A DNA stretch of 64,000 nucleotides from Macrothele yani. Taxonomy: Eukaryota; Arthropoda; Arachnida; Araneae; Macrothelidae. The notes beneath the pieces were generated by a model that worked only from the letters and a program-made list of their open reading frames with translations, was not told the origin of the DNA and ran no database searches. The stretch covers positions 163,834,709-163,898,708 of the forward strand of contig CM076997.1 of NCBI GenBank assembly GCA_039090855.1, read 5' to 3'. Below, piece by piece: positions 1 to 12,012 of the stretch (position 1 is its first letter; each line of letters starts with the position of its first letter). Both the position numbers and the translations under genes were made by a program.

Positions 1-760
1 AAAGAATTAACCGAATCGGTTCAGTAGTTTTCGAGATTAATAAAAATAAATTCCGTATATTATCGTGAACTATTTTCTTTTACGTTGGGTGGGATCAGGT
101 AGTATGTAAACAAAGCGGAACGATACACGGGAAATCGGGAACTACTTGAAAGCAATCTGATTTGGTAGTTCAGCCAAAAATAATAAAAAGATAATAATAA
201 ATAATTAAGAATAAACGAAATAGCCTGTCTCCACCAGAAAGAAATAAACTTCCCAACGGTGAAAGAATTATCCGAATCAGTTTAGTAATTTTTGAGGTTA
301 CCTCAAACACACAAACAAAGTTTATCTCTTTATATTTTATTAGTATTAATATAGATAAATGAAATAGCATATGTCCACCGGAAAGGAATAAGCTTCCCAA
401 CGGTGAAAGAATTATCCGAATCGGTTTCGTAGTTTTGGAGATAAATAAAAAGAAATTCCGTATATTATCGTGAACTATTTTCTTTCACGTTGGGTGTGAT
501 TAGGTAGTATGTAAACAAAGCGGAACGATACACGGGGAATCGGGAACTACTTGAAAGCGATCTGATTCGGTAGTTTAGCCAAAAATAATAAAAAATGATA
601 AAAAGATAATAATAAATAATTAAGAATAAACGAAATAGCCTATGTCCAACGGAAAGAAATAAACTTCCCAACAGTGGAAGAATTATCTAAATCAGTTCAG
701 TAGTTTTCCAGATTACTTCAAGCACACAACGTTTCTCTCTTTATACATTATTATAGATTA
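1..760. repeat. Higher-order tandem repeat, alternating long and short units
   Basis: Four head-to-tail units are visible, at about 1-261 (long), 262-405 (short), 406-676 (long) and 677-760 (short, open-ended). Each starts with a motif like AAGAATTATCCGAATCGG followed by TTCAGTAGTTTT, and the first three end with a CCACCGGAAAGAAATAAACT-like sequence. The long units carry an extra block with TACGTTGGGTGG and GCGGAACGATACACGGG; the short units instead have a CAAACACACAA/TTTCTCTCTTTATA block. The ~405 bp pair is therefore repeated almost twice. The opening motif resembles 3' sequences common in arthropod interspersed repeats, but I cannot assign a family. The minus-strand reading frames that begin MGSLFLSGG are by-products of the repeat. 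Confidence 0.75.
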
Positions 761-1327
761 CATAATGATACAAAACAATTGTTAAAACCAAACTGGCAAA
801 ATAAAACACATATTTAACCCCAATGTGTAGTTATCTAGAGACGATAGCATTTCGGGTCACTGAAAGAATGTCTCAATACTCCAAAGCAAGCCCGTCAACG
901 ACGGGTAACCACATGTTTATACAATAATAAGGAACGTCATCGGTAAATTCGTATACTAGTAGTTGGAAAAAAATAAAAATGAATGGGAATATTACGAAAT
1001 GTTTTTGTTAGGGAACCTTGTTACACACACTGCCCATTATAATTCAACGGTTTATTATAGTTATGTATTTTATTACGATTCGTGTTATATGACAAGAAAA
1101 CATTTTAGTCACAGCTTTTTCAACCGTGCATGATACGGGTTACGGACTAGTTTATTTCTTAATGTAAAAGCAAATGCATTGTTTCAACTTCCAATCTGCC
1201 AAAACACCAACCTTGTGACTTTAGAACATCATAGATTGGACAATACACTGTTTATGAAATACCTCTGAACATTTGCTTCAAATGCAGAATATTCAAATTT
1301 AATATATATCAAATACGTGGAGATAAT
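761..1327. other. Intergenic, nothing recognised
   Basis: AT-rich sequence with no recognisable coding, repeat or RNA signal on either strand. Confidence 0.5.
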
Positions 1328-2187
1328 GTAAATGGACGATGTAATCACTCTTTCCACGTTATTTTTTAAACAACGCATAACTTCATGTGAAATAAATGCC
1401 GAGCCAGCTGGTGGATCACTAAAAGATACGAACCAAGCATTTTTCGATATTATCAACAATCAGTTACTTCGCTGTCTACGTAACATTCTGCGCTTACCGA
1501 ATTTTCGCCATATAAATATTTCATTGAATAAACATCCGCTTGCACGAAGCTTTGCTTGTTTGACCTAAGTTCACATGCGCACAACTTTGAAATCTAAAGG
1601 GGAAATCGGGACTTCAGTTTCGTGTCAGAAAACGACCAACCATCATCTATGCTACAGTGAGATTCTGGAGAAGGCGTAGCTCTCAAAAAGATCTCCAACT
1701 GCTTAAATTAAATTTCATAAGTATAGAGTTAGAATATTCTGCAAATGGACGATGTAATCACTCTTTCCACGTTATTTTTTAAACAACGCATAGCGACGGA
1801 AAGAGTGATTACATCGTCCATTTGCAGAATATTCTAGCTCTATACTTATGAAATTTAATTTAAGCAGTTGGAGATCTTTTGAGAGCTACGCCTTCTCCAG
1901 AATCTCACTGTAGCATAGATGATGGTTGGTCGTTTTCTGACACGAAACTGAAGTCCCGATTTCCCCTTTAGATTTCAAAGTTGTGCGCATGTGAACTTAG
2001 GTCAAACAAGCAAAGCTTCGTGCAAGCGGATGTTTATTCAATGAAATATTTATATGGCGAAAATTCGGTAAGCGCAGGATGTTACGTAGACAGCGAAGTA
2101 ACTGATTGTTGATAATATCGAAAAATGCTTGGTTCGTATCTTTTAGTGATCCACCAGCTGGCTCGGCTATTTATTTCACATGAAGTT
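1328..2187. repeat. Long near-perfect palindrome (~390 bp arms, 29 bp loop)
   Basis: 1379-1768 is matched by its reverse complement at 1798-2187, with very few differences (for example one extra base near 2168) and a spacer of about 29 bp at 1769-1797. Just outside the left arm, 1328-1378 is a nearly exact direct copy of the sequence at the apex (1742-1792, beginning AATGGACGATGTAATCACTC). The structure is thus A-B-A-loop-A'-B'. I recognise no transposon protein, flanking target duplication or known terminal repeat. It could be a foldback element, a template-switch product, or an assembly artefact. Confidence 0.9.
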
Positions 2188-5100
2188 ATTTAGGTGTCAT
2201 ATCGAACTGTTTGTGACTTTCTCTTCAGCCACTGTCTGCAAACTGGAGATAAGAAGAATAACTTAACAACGAAACGACAACTGGAAACAAATAATCTGAA
2301 TCACATTGGTTTATTTTGGGGAACTCCCTTGATACGCTTATGTGAACACCGTAAAGTCTCGAAAATACTCGTTTGTGCATATTTTCTTTCGGGTTATCTA
2401 TATCATTTGTATTTCTTTCACAGACATGGCACATAGAATTTGTTTTCAGTTGTGTTACAGGGATGTTCACCTAATCTTATCCATTACTTATCGTCATGTA
2501 TCGTTAGACAATCACTTGTAAAGCATTTAGAAGTTTCGGGGTGTTTAAACTATATTGTTCCCTGATGAGGTCACAAATCAATTAGCAACTAAAATGAAGA
2601 CGCTCTTTGATAATGAAGAGTAGATTTATTCACTGGATAACATGAGGAAAGTCACTACGAGCCTTTTCCGGAAGTTTTACATTTCTTTATATTATTTATT
2701 TACGCATCATTTGCATACTGCTCATTTATTGGACTTTGTGACCTGTTTCTTCCGCTGCTAAGTTTTTGTTTCCAAATTTATTTTCTGCGTCTGTCCCTCT
2801 TTTCCACATCACGCATTTTAAAATCTTTCGTTTATTTTCTCTGTTCGCAGAGGCCGAAGACACTCTCTCCAACACAAAGAAAATTTACCCTCACCCCGTA
2901 AGCTGTTTATTCAAGCTCCAGATCCAAACTCGCTCTGTTTTTCTCCTGCGATCAGAATAACGTGGGCTACATTGTATCACCTCTCAGTCGAGTTGACCCC
3001 TCGTTTACACCACTTCGTTAACTATTTACTTCGCCGTACATTTTGTTTTATGTGTGAACCTTTTCTCATTCCCATTATATTGAAGAAGGAGATGAGTCGC
3101 GGGAATTTCGAACAAAGGTATAAAGCCATTTTCTGTGCAAACAATCGATCCAAACGAACTTCATGAGCAACTTATTCATGGAGATGCCCAGTAATATGTG
3201 CTCAAAAATGCTCATTTGTGTAAGACTAAAACAAAATGCTCATTTGTGGGAGTTTAAAAAAGGGAGTGCCCCCTTCACTTCACGTGTTAACTCGGCTGGC
3301 AGAAAATTGGTGGGAAGGGGATCGGATCCAAATCTTCCTTGAAGCATTAAGAAAAGGGGAAATTATTTTAACTTACAAATTGTTAAAAGTATTTAATACT
3401 TTTACTGTTAAAACCTGTGAGTCCAGCTTTACATTGACACAATATAAGGATCTGTTTTTCTTTATTTAGCACTACAATGATCTGTATTTAACACTACAAG
3501 GATCTTTTCGTTCTTAATTTAAGGCTACAGCTTACCGAAAGAAGACAGAATGAGTGCAATAAGTAAAGCAAACCAACAATTCGCCATTTGAGAATGTATA
3601 AGACGCACCTTAAGTCTAAAAGAGTCTGCGGACGCACCTTTGACTTCTAAAAGTACGCAACTCAGACTCTGAAAAGGATGCACCTTAGACTTTCAAAATT
3701 ATTGCGATCAATAAAACTTATCAATGATAATTTGGTTAATTTTTTTCAACAAATATGTTTGGTAATTCCTTGGGATGGTTGATGGTCTTTTCTCTGCGGA
3801 GAAACTGTAAAGAATATCTGTGTTAAATTCCTTTTTTGTTTTCTCCACAAACCAACTAAAAACAGGCAGCAACATCTAGATCAATTCATGACACCGTAGT
3901 AGCCATTTTAGTGTTTGGAACCAAACAAGCCAGTGCCTTATTAATCTATTGAAATCTTCATAACTATGTTTCGTATGATATCTATCGTGTATTACTCATC
4001 AGGTTCGAAGTTCTGACTTCAGTTCCATCAAGTCACCTTTGATCAATTCCAATCTGCTGCGTTTTATTCTGAAAAGCCTTTTCTAGATCATTTTCTGCTC
4101 ATAAACTAAGTTGGTGATCGCTGAATCCAAGGGATTATTGCATCTTTTGCGGTATGTTTTGAGCAAACTGCGAAGTCATAAAGCTCTTCAGCACCCTATT
4201 CATGTCGAAATCATTAACCTCACGCCTTGAAGAAGCAAGTTTGCAGATCGTTCTTAGTTTTACTACAATCCTTCCTTCGTAGGCATTCTGCCTTTGACAA
4301 ATTAACCATTCAGTCAGATTTATAACCAAGAGCTTTACTGATATGAACAGCGCAGTGGATGAAATATTTTGCTCTTGTAAATTTGGACTTAATGTGCAAA
4401 GGAATATAGAAATATTTGAAGACAAGCTGAATCACTCAGGCCTTGGTGTAAGTCATCAAAGCCATATTAACATTCTTGGGGTATTTTTTTCTTTTGATGA
4501 CATAAAGGAAGTGGGATTTTAGGTTTTAACTACTTTTAAGACTGATTAAGGTAACAAAATCTACCAGTTTCGGATTTGAGCATATCGGTTTCATAACATC
4601 ATTAGTAGCAGTTCTTTGAAGAAACACAGCACGTATACCTTACTTATTATAAGAGCCTGTATCGTATCATGGAAAATAGCTTGGAGTCCGGGCTGACTGA
4701 CCTCTCGCATAACAGGCAGCAAGACAATATTATTTCGCTGATTACATGAACCACCACCTCTGAAAGTAAATTTCTCTTATCGAGAATTTCCGAGAGAACC
4801 TCAATACACTCGTTGCTAGACAACCTTACCACCCACTTTTATGCTATGCAAGGTCAGCACGATATTAAAATCAACGGAATTAACCATGGCCAACAAGAGT
4901 ACATGCATATCATGCCGTACGCTCTTGCCGTCTTCAGACTTCCGGTTTTCAAAGGAACATACGTTACCATTTTTAGTCATCAGAAGGCTTACAATTTGGC
5001 CACAAATCAATCAATTATACAATAAACGGCTCTCCCATCTCTTAAACACCTGTGCTTCTTATATTATTAATATTCATGGTCTGAATTTGAAGTTCACACA

Positions 5101-5698
5101 GATTTTTCTAATTTATTTTCATAACTTTTTATCATCTACTATAAATTGTATCAGAAGTCTAAAGATATGGCAAAACACACAAAATTCTGATCATTTTCTC
5201 AGCCTTGTTCAGCGTATTCATTGTATGTCATTGTACTACATTTTTTAAGGAATTCATATTATTCATACTTTAGCTTCCATCGTTTCCATTTTCTAGTACA
5301 ATCAACTCTTCCACACCATTTATTGTTCTGGGTGCATGTTAAAGTTTGTTAATAGTCTTGAACAGCATAACGAAGATCACAGTGAATTTGAAAGCAACAA
5401 ACCTATAGAAATTGCAAAAAAAAGATATCACAAATTCTAAGAATGCTCCGTAATGACAACAAACAACCATCTCCAGATAATGTCCACATGTAAAAATTGC
5501 AGAATAGGAACCATGGAGCTGAACTTCACAGACGATCTTGTTCACTTGAATTGCTTACAGTTCATGAGACAAATTCTTAAACACAGAAGCACTTATTTCT
5601 GGTGTATAACAATAAATACGAGGGTATGTCACGTTAAAATATCCTTTCATAATCGTTCATTAGTTAAGTCGATCTACATGTCATATAAATGAATTCAG
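2188..5698. other. Long intergenic stretch, no gene supported
   Basis: Only short chance reading frames occur, on both strands, and none shows a recognisable domain. Around 3600-3700 there is a weak threefold repeat of about 40 bp around GACGCACCTT and ACTTCTAAAA. No RNA gene or transposon end was identified. Confidence 0.5.
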
Positions 5699-5708
5699 GT
5701 TTCTAGAA

Positions 5709-5925
5709 GTCGCCCCAGGGGCGCAGTGGTCTAATCGCTAGATTCGAACCACTCGTTCAAGATGGGTCTGTGTTCTAATCCCTGTGTGGCATGAATCTTG
5801 TGTTTGTTTTGCGGCACTGGCTTTCTCCCTTCCGTGGAGCCAGTAGCCTGAAATTACGGACGGGAGACTGCTAACATCCCATCAAGTCGCTAACGGTGAT
5901 GGTTAAGCCCCTAAACAAACGAAAA
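5709..5925 (+). mobile_element. tRNA-derived SINE (family A), old copy with 10 bp target duplication
   Basis: The tRNA-like head carries an A-box-like GGCGCAGTGGTCTAA and a decayed B box (TGTTCTAATCCC). The family body follows: TTGTGTTTG, CGGCACTGGCT, GGGAGACTGCT and a GGTTAA 3' end. A perfect 10 bp direct repeat, GTTTCTAGAA, flanks it at 5699-5708 and 5926-5935. This proves an insertion and gives exact boundaries. It is clearly older than the 41-50 kb copies because the head and tail have diverged. Confidence 0.85.
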
Positions 5926-6048
5926 GTTTCTAGAAATCTGAGTGTCAGTTTTAAGTCATTTCAAGGTATTTTAGCACTCCAAATTTCAGGCTTTGGGCTA
6001 AACTACACTAAAACGGTTATATTCACCAAGTCACACAGGTTTGGTTTA

Positions 6049-6200
6049 GTTTGGAGGTTTAACGACCACCGTGATCAACTCAATGGAATATAAGTAGTCG
6101 CCCGTCATTAATTTAAGGAAGCTGGTTTCAGAGAAGAGATTGAGCCAGTGCTGTAAGACAAACACAACATGCATGCCTCACTGGGATGGCATTGATGTTG
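6049..6200 (-). mobile_element. SINE family A, lacking the tRNA-like head
   Basis: The minus strand matches the body of the family (GAGGCATG, TGTTTGTCTTACAGCACTGG, CGGGCGACTACTT, GGTCGTTAAACC). The match stops at about 6200, before the B box, so the Pol III promoter part is absent. 5' truncation is the simplest explanation. Confidence 0.75.
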
Positions 6201-6404
6201 GTCGAAGTTGCACGACCAAAGATGCAGTAAACAGCGATTTGGCACGACGTTTACTGCATATTTGATTGTGAAACATTGGGACAATTCTACTGCAAGACAT
6301 TCACGACATTGAAATTGAGAATATCAATGGCTGATTTTTAGAGTTATGGCGCACAGGAGATATGCGCAGATGCGTCTCCTACGGAGCGCTCCTCGAAAAC
6401 TTGC

Positions 6405-6650
6405 TTTGAAATTCGAATGTATTTCCTCCCCAACAGACCACTACCACAAATTTTCAGATTTATGCTTTCCACAACAGACCATTGCCGCAAGGATTCAAAA
6501 CTCTGTCCTCCACCACGGACTGCGCCGAAAATGTTCAGAATTCTGTCCTGCATAACGGGCCACCGCATCAAACATTAAGCACGCTATCCTCCACAATGCA
6601 CGATTTCTTCGCAGATTCAGAACTCTGTCCTCCACAACGGTCGAATGCAG
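6405..6650. repeat. Degenerate ~45 bp minisatellite
   Basis: Five to six diverged units share the pattern CTCTGTCCTCCACAACGG ... GCCGCA/GCAGA ... TTCAGAA. Clear members are at 6500-6545, 6545-6590 and 6615-6645; those from 6405 to 6500 are weaker. The reading frames that cross it are repeat by-products. Confidence 0.65.
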
Positions 6651-7046
6651 AAAAGATAACGTTTTATTAATTTAACTGTGAGTTCTTGTTGTATTTACAG
6701 CTGCTACTTCGTAACCCTTTTAAGGATATCTCTTAGGTGTTATAAAAGAGTAAACTTTGCCAAACCTCTGAAAGTATGCCACTAATAAATTACACAGGTC
6801 TGCAAAGTTGTTGTTTTTTTCAGCTCCATGGGATGTGTTTGGTAAACATTATGTTTTCGAGTGTGTTGAATCCAAAAATGACCTCCATTTCCCTCCATCA
6901 CGTACAGTTTATTTGCAAAATACAAGGTGTTTGCATAAAAAAACATAACAATAATGAGAAAACCACCATTTCATTACAATGAACTAAAACATATTTCTTA
7001 TAATAAACAAACAATTTCTTCATGAAATGTACTTAACATCCCGTGT
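6651..7046. other. Intergenic, nothing recognised
   Basis: AT-rich sequence between the minisatellite and the 3' end of the minus-strand pseudogene. No poly-A signal could be assigned with confidence. Confidence 0.4.
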
Positions 7047-8740
7047 TTATTCTTTTTGCCTATGAAACCTTTTCTTCGTCTCTTTGATACTTCTCCGAAC
7101 ACGCTTCCGCTTTCCACTTTCTGTTTCTCCCTTGCGCATCCAACAGTAGTAAGCTAGCGTATTGACGTCCCATCGTCCTTGGTAGCGTCTCTCGATATCA
7201 CGGACATCCTGGTGAAATATTTCACCTTGCTCTTCACTGAGGGCCCCCAAGTTTTCGGGAAGAAAGTCGACATGGGAATGTAAGAAATGAACTTTTAAGC
7301 TCATCTTGCATCTTTGAGCTTTATACGCAGCCAACATGCGTTGTACAATGGTTTTGTAGTGAGGGTCTTTAGTATTACCCAAAAACTTGTACACTACGTA
7401 TTTGAAATAGTCCCATGCTTCTTTTTCTCCCATTGTTTCTGAAAAGAGGGGATCGGATAACAGTTTTCGTATGTCGGGGCCAGTCAAAACTCCATCTTTT
7501 AACTTGGCTTCAGACAGTTTTGGGAACTTGGAACACAGATATCTGAAACATTCCCCATCTTTTGGCAGTGATTTCACAAACTGCTTCATAAGCCGCCATT
7601 TAATATGAAGAGATGGTAATAAAACCTTTTCAGGAGGAACCAAGTTGTATTAATGATGTTATTTTCGCCGGGGATTAAGGCGTCTCAAAGTGGCCAGTCA
7701 GTTTTTGTCCAATGGAGATCTCTGACTCGACTGTCCCACAAGCAAAGGAAGCAGGGATATTTCGTATAACCTGCCTGCTGTCCCAACAACACGGTTAGTA
7801 TTTTGAAGTCTCCACAAAGCATCCAGCAATGTTCTTGATATTTTATTTTCTTAAGAATCATTGCCACATCGTTATAGTTTTCCTCCAAATGCACCAAGTG
7901 TCCTACAGGAAGTGATGCAAATTTATTCCCATTATGCAGCAAGACTGCTTTGAGGCTTTTGTTTGAGGAATAAATGAATAGGCGCCACTCAGATGAATCA
8001 TATTCTATTTCAAAACACTTCATTAGCCCTGGAACATCACTACAAAAAACGAGATTTCCCTCTTTGGAGAAAAATGTAGTGAATTCGCTCTCTCTCGGTG
8101 CTTGTACCACGAAAATGAGGTTCCGGGTGACAGCAGGTTTTTATTTTTTAATCTTGACCATAGCAATTAGGCAGCATCTTTTGAAAGGCCTAAATCTCTA
8201 ACCAGGTCATTGAGCTCGCTCTGATAAAAAAGTTGGGGTCCCTCATCAACAGAAAAATCCGAACTAGATTCGTCCTGGGGAGCTAAAGTGTTTCCGTCCT
8301 CAGAATCACTCAGGATATCATCCAAACTGGAAGGTGGGTGTGGAACTGGCATTGCAGAGCTATGAGGCACTGGACAAATAGCTGAGTTTAGGTTTGGGCA
8401 AGATATTTTCTTTTTATTTTTTGTATTGAAACCTTTCACATCTACCGAACAGAAATAGCAGTCGGTAGTGTGGTTTTGCTGTTCACGCCACATCATAGGA
8501 ATGCCAAAATGAAATGAGTGTTTCTTACCCTTAAACCACATACGGAGATCTTCCTCGCACCTTCTGCGCACCTTATGAGGAGCCCAGGTTTTGTCTTGAT
8601 AAAAAATGTTTTAACTTGAAGTAAGCAAAATACACTTTCTTCACGAAATCACTTATGTTTCTTTGTTGACTTTCAACAGTGTTTTCACCACAAATATAAC
8701 AAAAGTTGTCAGGAGAAATAACACAACCTCTTGGAGCCAT
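7047..8740 (-). pseudogene. Broken copy of a multicopy arthropod protein family of unknown function
   Basis: Reading from the minus-strand ATG at 8740 gives a start MAPRGCVISPDNFCYICGE, a zinc-finger-like N-terminus with further Cys pairs (CYFC at about 8460). An acidic linker follows, then a core with LFIYSSNKSLKAVLLHNGN, GQQAGYTKYPCFLCLWDSR, LLPSLHIKW and FLHSHVDFLPENLG. I know these motifs from abundant uncharacterised proteins in arthropod and some other invertebrate genomes. The intact protein would be about 560 residues. Lesions seen: a frameshift near 8600-8620, an in-frame TAA near 8169, a frameshift near 8095, an in-frame TGA at 7685-7687, and a frameshift near 7640-7650. The multicopy distribution and RNase-H-like look of the core suggest a transposase or a TE-captured gene, but I found no terminal repeats and that role is inference. 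Confidence 0.8.
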
Positions 8741-11700
8741 AATATATAACTAAAAACACGAGCACAGTCACGTTTGAATGCCAAATGTAAACTGAGTGTG
8801 GCTCCTCGCTGTTTGTATACACCGCATTGAGTACACACACTGACTCTCCGTACATCCAGAAGCAAACGCTTTTCATGTGGTGAAGCAGATGGAAACTGGC
8901 CTCGCTCCCTTCAAAAAGACCAGTGAAATAACACGTAAAACATAGGTGAACACGAGAGCGAACAAGGTTATGTTGACACCTGCGCGTCTGCTGATCGTCT
9001 CTCTCTGTAGCTGGGCAGGTTAATCGGCAACACCTGCTTCTTCCACTGGCTGGATAAAAAATCCAAAATGGCGCTGCACATAAGTAAAATAAAACAGCAA
9101 AAAGTTTCTTTTTTTCCCGTTCTTAAGGATAAAAATTAATGCTTTCGAGGGATTATCTAGGTACTTTCAGACTCGAATATCCAGTAGTCATCTATATAAG
9201 CTATGCAACATAACCAAAGCAACCTAGATCCTGAACTTATTTATCATGTTGAAACATGATCAAATCTGACAATACGCTTGTTTATAATAATTCCTAATAC
9301 CCTAGAGAACGTGAATAAACGTGCTCAACACAGCCAGGAAGAATACTCACTTTTCGCTATAAAAAAATTAAACCGGTTGGGACATGATCAACCAGAGCTT
9401 CCTCACACCACCAACACTACCCCTGCCCCCCACCCCCTTTCCGCTCATTTTCTCTTTGTATTTATTCTTGAGTCTCACTCTAATACATATTAAATGAAAG
9501 TAAGAAATCATTTTTGCATAGGATTTTTAGAATCAAGAATTGGATACCAGATTTTGAGTTAAACGAGAGTTTCACTCTAAATAAAACTACAAACACAAGT
9601 TTTGTAAGAAAACCTGACGTGATGGAATTTTTTGAGTATTTTTCCAGGTTTCAGTGAGTAAAAATCTATGAGAAACAGTATAAAAATCCTGTGCAGCTTT
9701 TTGGTTGCAGAACTATGTTATTCAAGATAACTGCTAGTTTTCAAGCTGGTGAGGAGATGTACTTTAATACCTTATGAAGAAATATAAATATCCTCAAAAC
9801 ATTTTATGCTCAAACCATTTTCTAGAGTCTACGAGAAAATAGTTAACGCATGTGCACCGTTTCAATGGTAGAACGTAATTTCCAGCATTCTACTGGCAAC
9901 AAAATATCATTTCTTTCTGACTGAATTTATTGCTGACACATCCATATATCTGAGAACTTCCGCATTAGGTTCGTATCAGCGGAAGTTTAGAAATTGTTTT
10001 GCTCTGCATTTTATTGATGGAAGGAGAAGATGCGAGTTATAGAAAAGATTCTTTTGCGCTTGTGAAAGTAATTTATTGTTTGTAAAAAAATTCCCGTTTT
10101 CCGCAGAATGTAATCTTTAAAATAATTTGTTGAACTCTTATGCTAAAGTGTTTTTAACATATTTTTTTAAAGAATGAAAAAACAATGAAAAGTTAGAAAA
10201 GGTTGAAAGTGAGCAAAAAGCGTTTAAAATAATATTTCAAAAATATTTTGTGATATAAAAATCTTAAGCTAGACCTGACTCCATTATTTGTTGCGTGTGA
10301 GATAAAACACACGTCTTGCAAAGACATTTTTCACAGTTTTTATAAATTAGTCGAATTATAGTTCTTACGTGCAGTCATTCAAAGTGCCACTATCTTCATT
10401 GGCGTTTTCGTGAAAGATCATTGCACATTTATCGACTGGTGTGAGTCTCGTGCAATATCTATAAGCCTGCATGCTGCTTTGCTTAACCTAGTGTGTAGCA
10501 ACATTTATATAATGGGCCATAAATTCCAGAAATTGCTTCGAAGGAGGGGGAGGACTGTATCATTTCTGGATAGCTATTCTTACATCACGTTTGTTTTCAA
10601 CACGTCTCTTGTACTGTTTTTGAAACACGCGAAACAGAACCGCTCGTATATCACGCGTTATCGGAGAAACGCCACAGATGACTTACTGTCGGAGACGTCG
10701 TTATTGTTTTTTCTATCAGGAGGGAAGCCACAGTGAGATCGGAGCGAAGCGCTTCAGATTTGATTTAGTACCACACTTTCAGTACACTCCAGTAATTTGT
10801 GTTTTATTTGTTTCAGGCATACTTGCTGAAATAAATCCTGTTTTTTTTTCTGTTTTTTTTTTTTTTATTTTTCTCTTTTTTCCTCTTCCGCCGTCGCCAA
10901 GGGAACAACAATTCGCGGATATTCTTCGATGCGATAAAGTTTTATTTCCAGCAAAAGTGTTCCAAATATTCAAAGCCATTACATTTGCAAGAATGATGGT
11001 AAGCCCTGATCTAGGTGCCCCGAATCTATTCGTAGGAATCGCAGACGGAAACCCATTATACGAGACAAATAAAAATATCAAGAATGAATCTATCTAAAAA
11101 AACGTCGAAGATTTACTAGAAGCAGTGTACGGTTAATGTGCGACAAAGTACATTTCTTCTTCATATTCAAATTATTCATTCATTATAGGTCAGTACTGAA
11201 ATACATCTCTGAAATCGAATTTTTTGAAATCGTCAACAACTGCTCCATCACGTATAGCTTAACATTTGAAAATCATCATTACGTCTTGTCATCTTACTTT
11301 TCAATAGCCTTTCTTTTATTTCGACATTTAACAACTTCCATGAGCATCTGCTCCTATCAGGAGCTGCCTGTTTTTAATTTAGGAGCGCTGCCTCCAGGGA
11401 AGCGGCAACGTCATTCGACAATGGCATCACTCATTCACTATCTGAGATTTGAGTCAGGGATCAATTTGGACGATTGATTTGAAGCCTGCACCTCAAGACA
11501 TTCAGTCACCGGAATGGAACGGCACAGGGCTTGAGCCTTTCTTAACCCTTCAACGACCATAACACTCAAAAATCCCGAAACGCCCGTACACGCAACCGAC
11601 CGCGGCCGCTCGAAGCGCCAGTAAGATTTCCGAACTCTACCTATTCTTTCAATTTGTACGTTCTCTTTGAGATTAGCATAAGTCACTCTGTGTTAACATT

Positions 11701-12012
11701 GCTCTCCCTATGCATATAATGGAAGCAGGAGTTGCTTTCTTCCGAGGCAAAATCATCCTCTCTCATGGCATCTCATTTCTTCGCCGTGAATAAAGCAGCG
11801 ATTGCCCCAGGGAAATGTTTGGAGATTAATTAATATCAAGCTTTCTGATCGGAAGCTTTGTTGGTTGGCCCAGCACTAATCCTTCCTTTGTTAGTCTGTA
11901 AAAGGATGGCAGAAACTAGGAAAGTAGCAACAGTTAGTTTCAGGCGTTATGTTATCCTGGGCAAAACAAGATTTCAGGGTCCTGGTCATTAAAGGGCTAG
12001 AGTTAATGCCGC
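8741..12012. other. Long intergenic stretch with low-complexity runs
   Basis: No gene is supported. Visible features are a C-rich run near 9420-9440, a T-run near 10840-10865, and a short repeat at 11447-11540 related to 13848-13945. The sequence near 10800-10820 looks like a splice acceptor, but no coherent exon follows it. Confidence 0.45.
11447..11540 (+). repeat. Short interspersed repeat, mate at 13848-13945
   Basis: This stretch and 13848-13945 share GACTCAGG(G)ATCA, GGACGATTGAT, TGAAGCCTGC and GGAATGGA/GAAATGGAGC in the same order. They are diverged copies of one unnamed repeat and lie on either side of the 12013-13788 transposon. Confidence 0.6.

Noticed and set aside
4135..5248. Overlapping reading frames of up to 135 codons
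   Set aside because: No motif I can defend on either strand. A weak hAT-like impression of the minus-strand frame at 4135-4425 was not strong enough to report.
10678..11097. 139-codon plus-strand frame after an acceptor-like site
   Set aside because: Contains a long Phe run from a T-tract and no family resemblance; likely chance.
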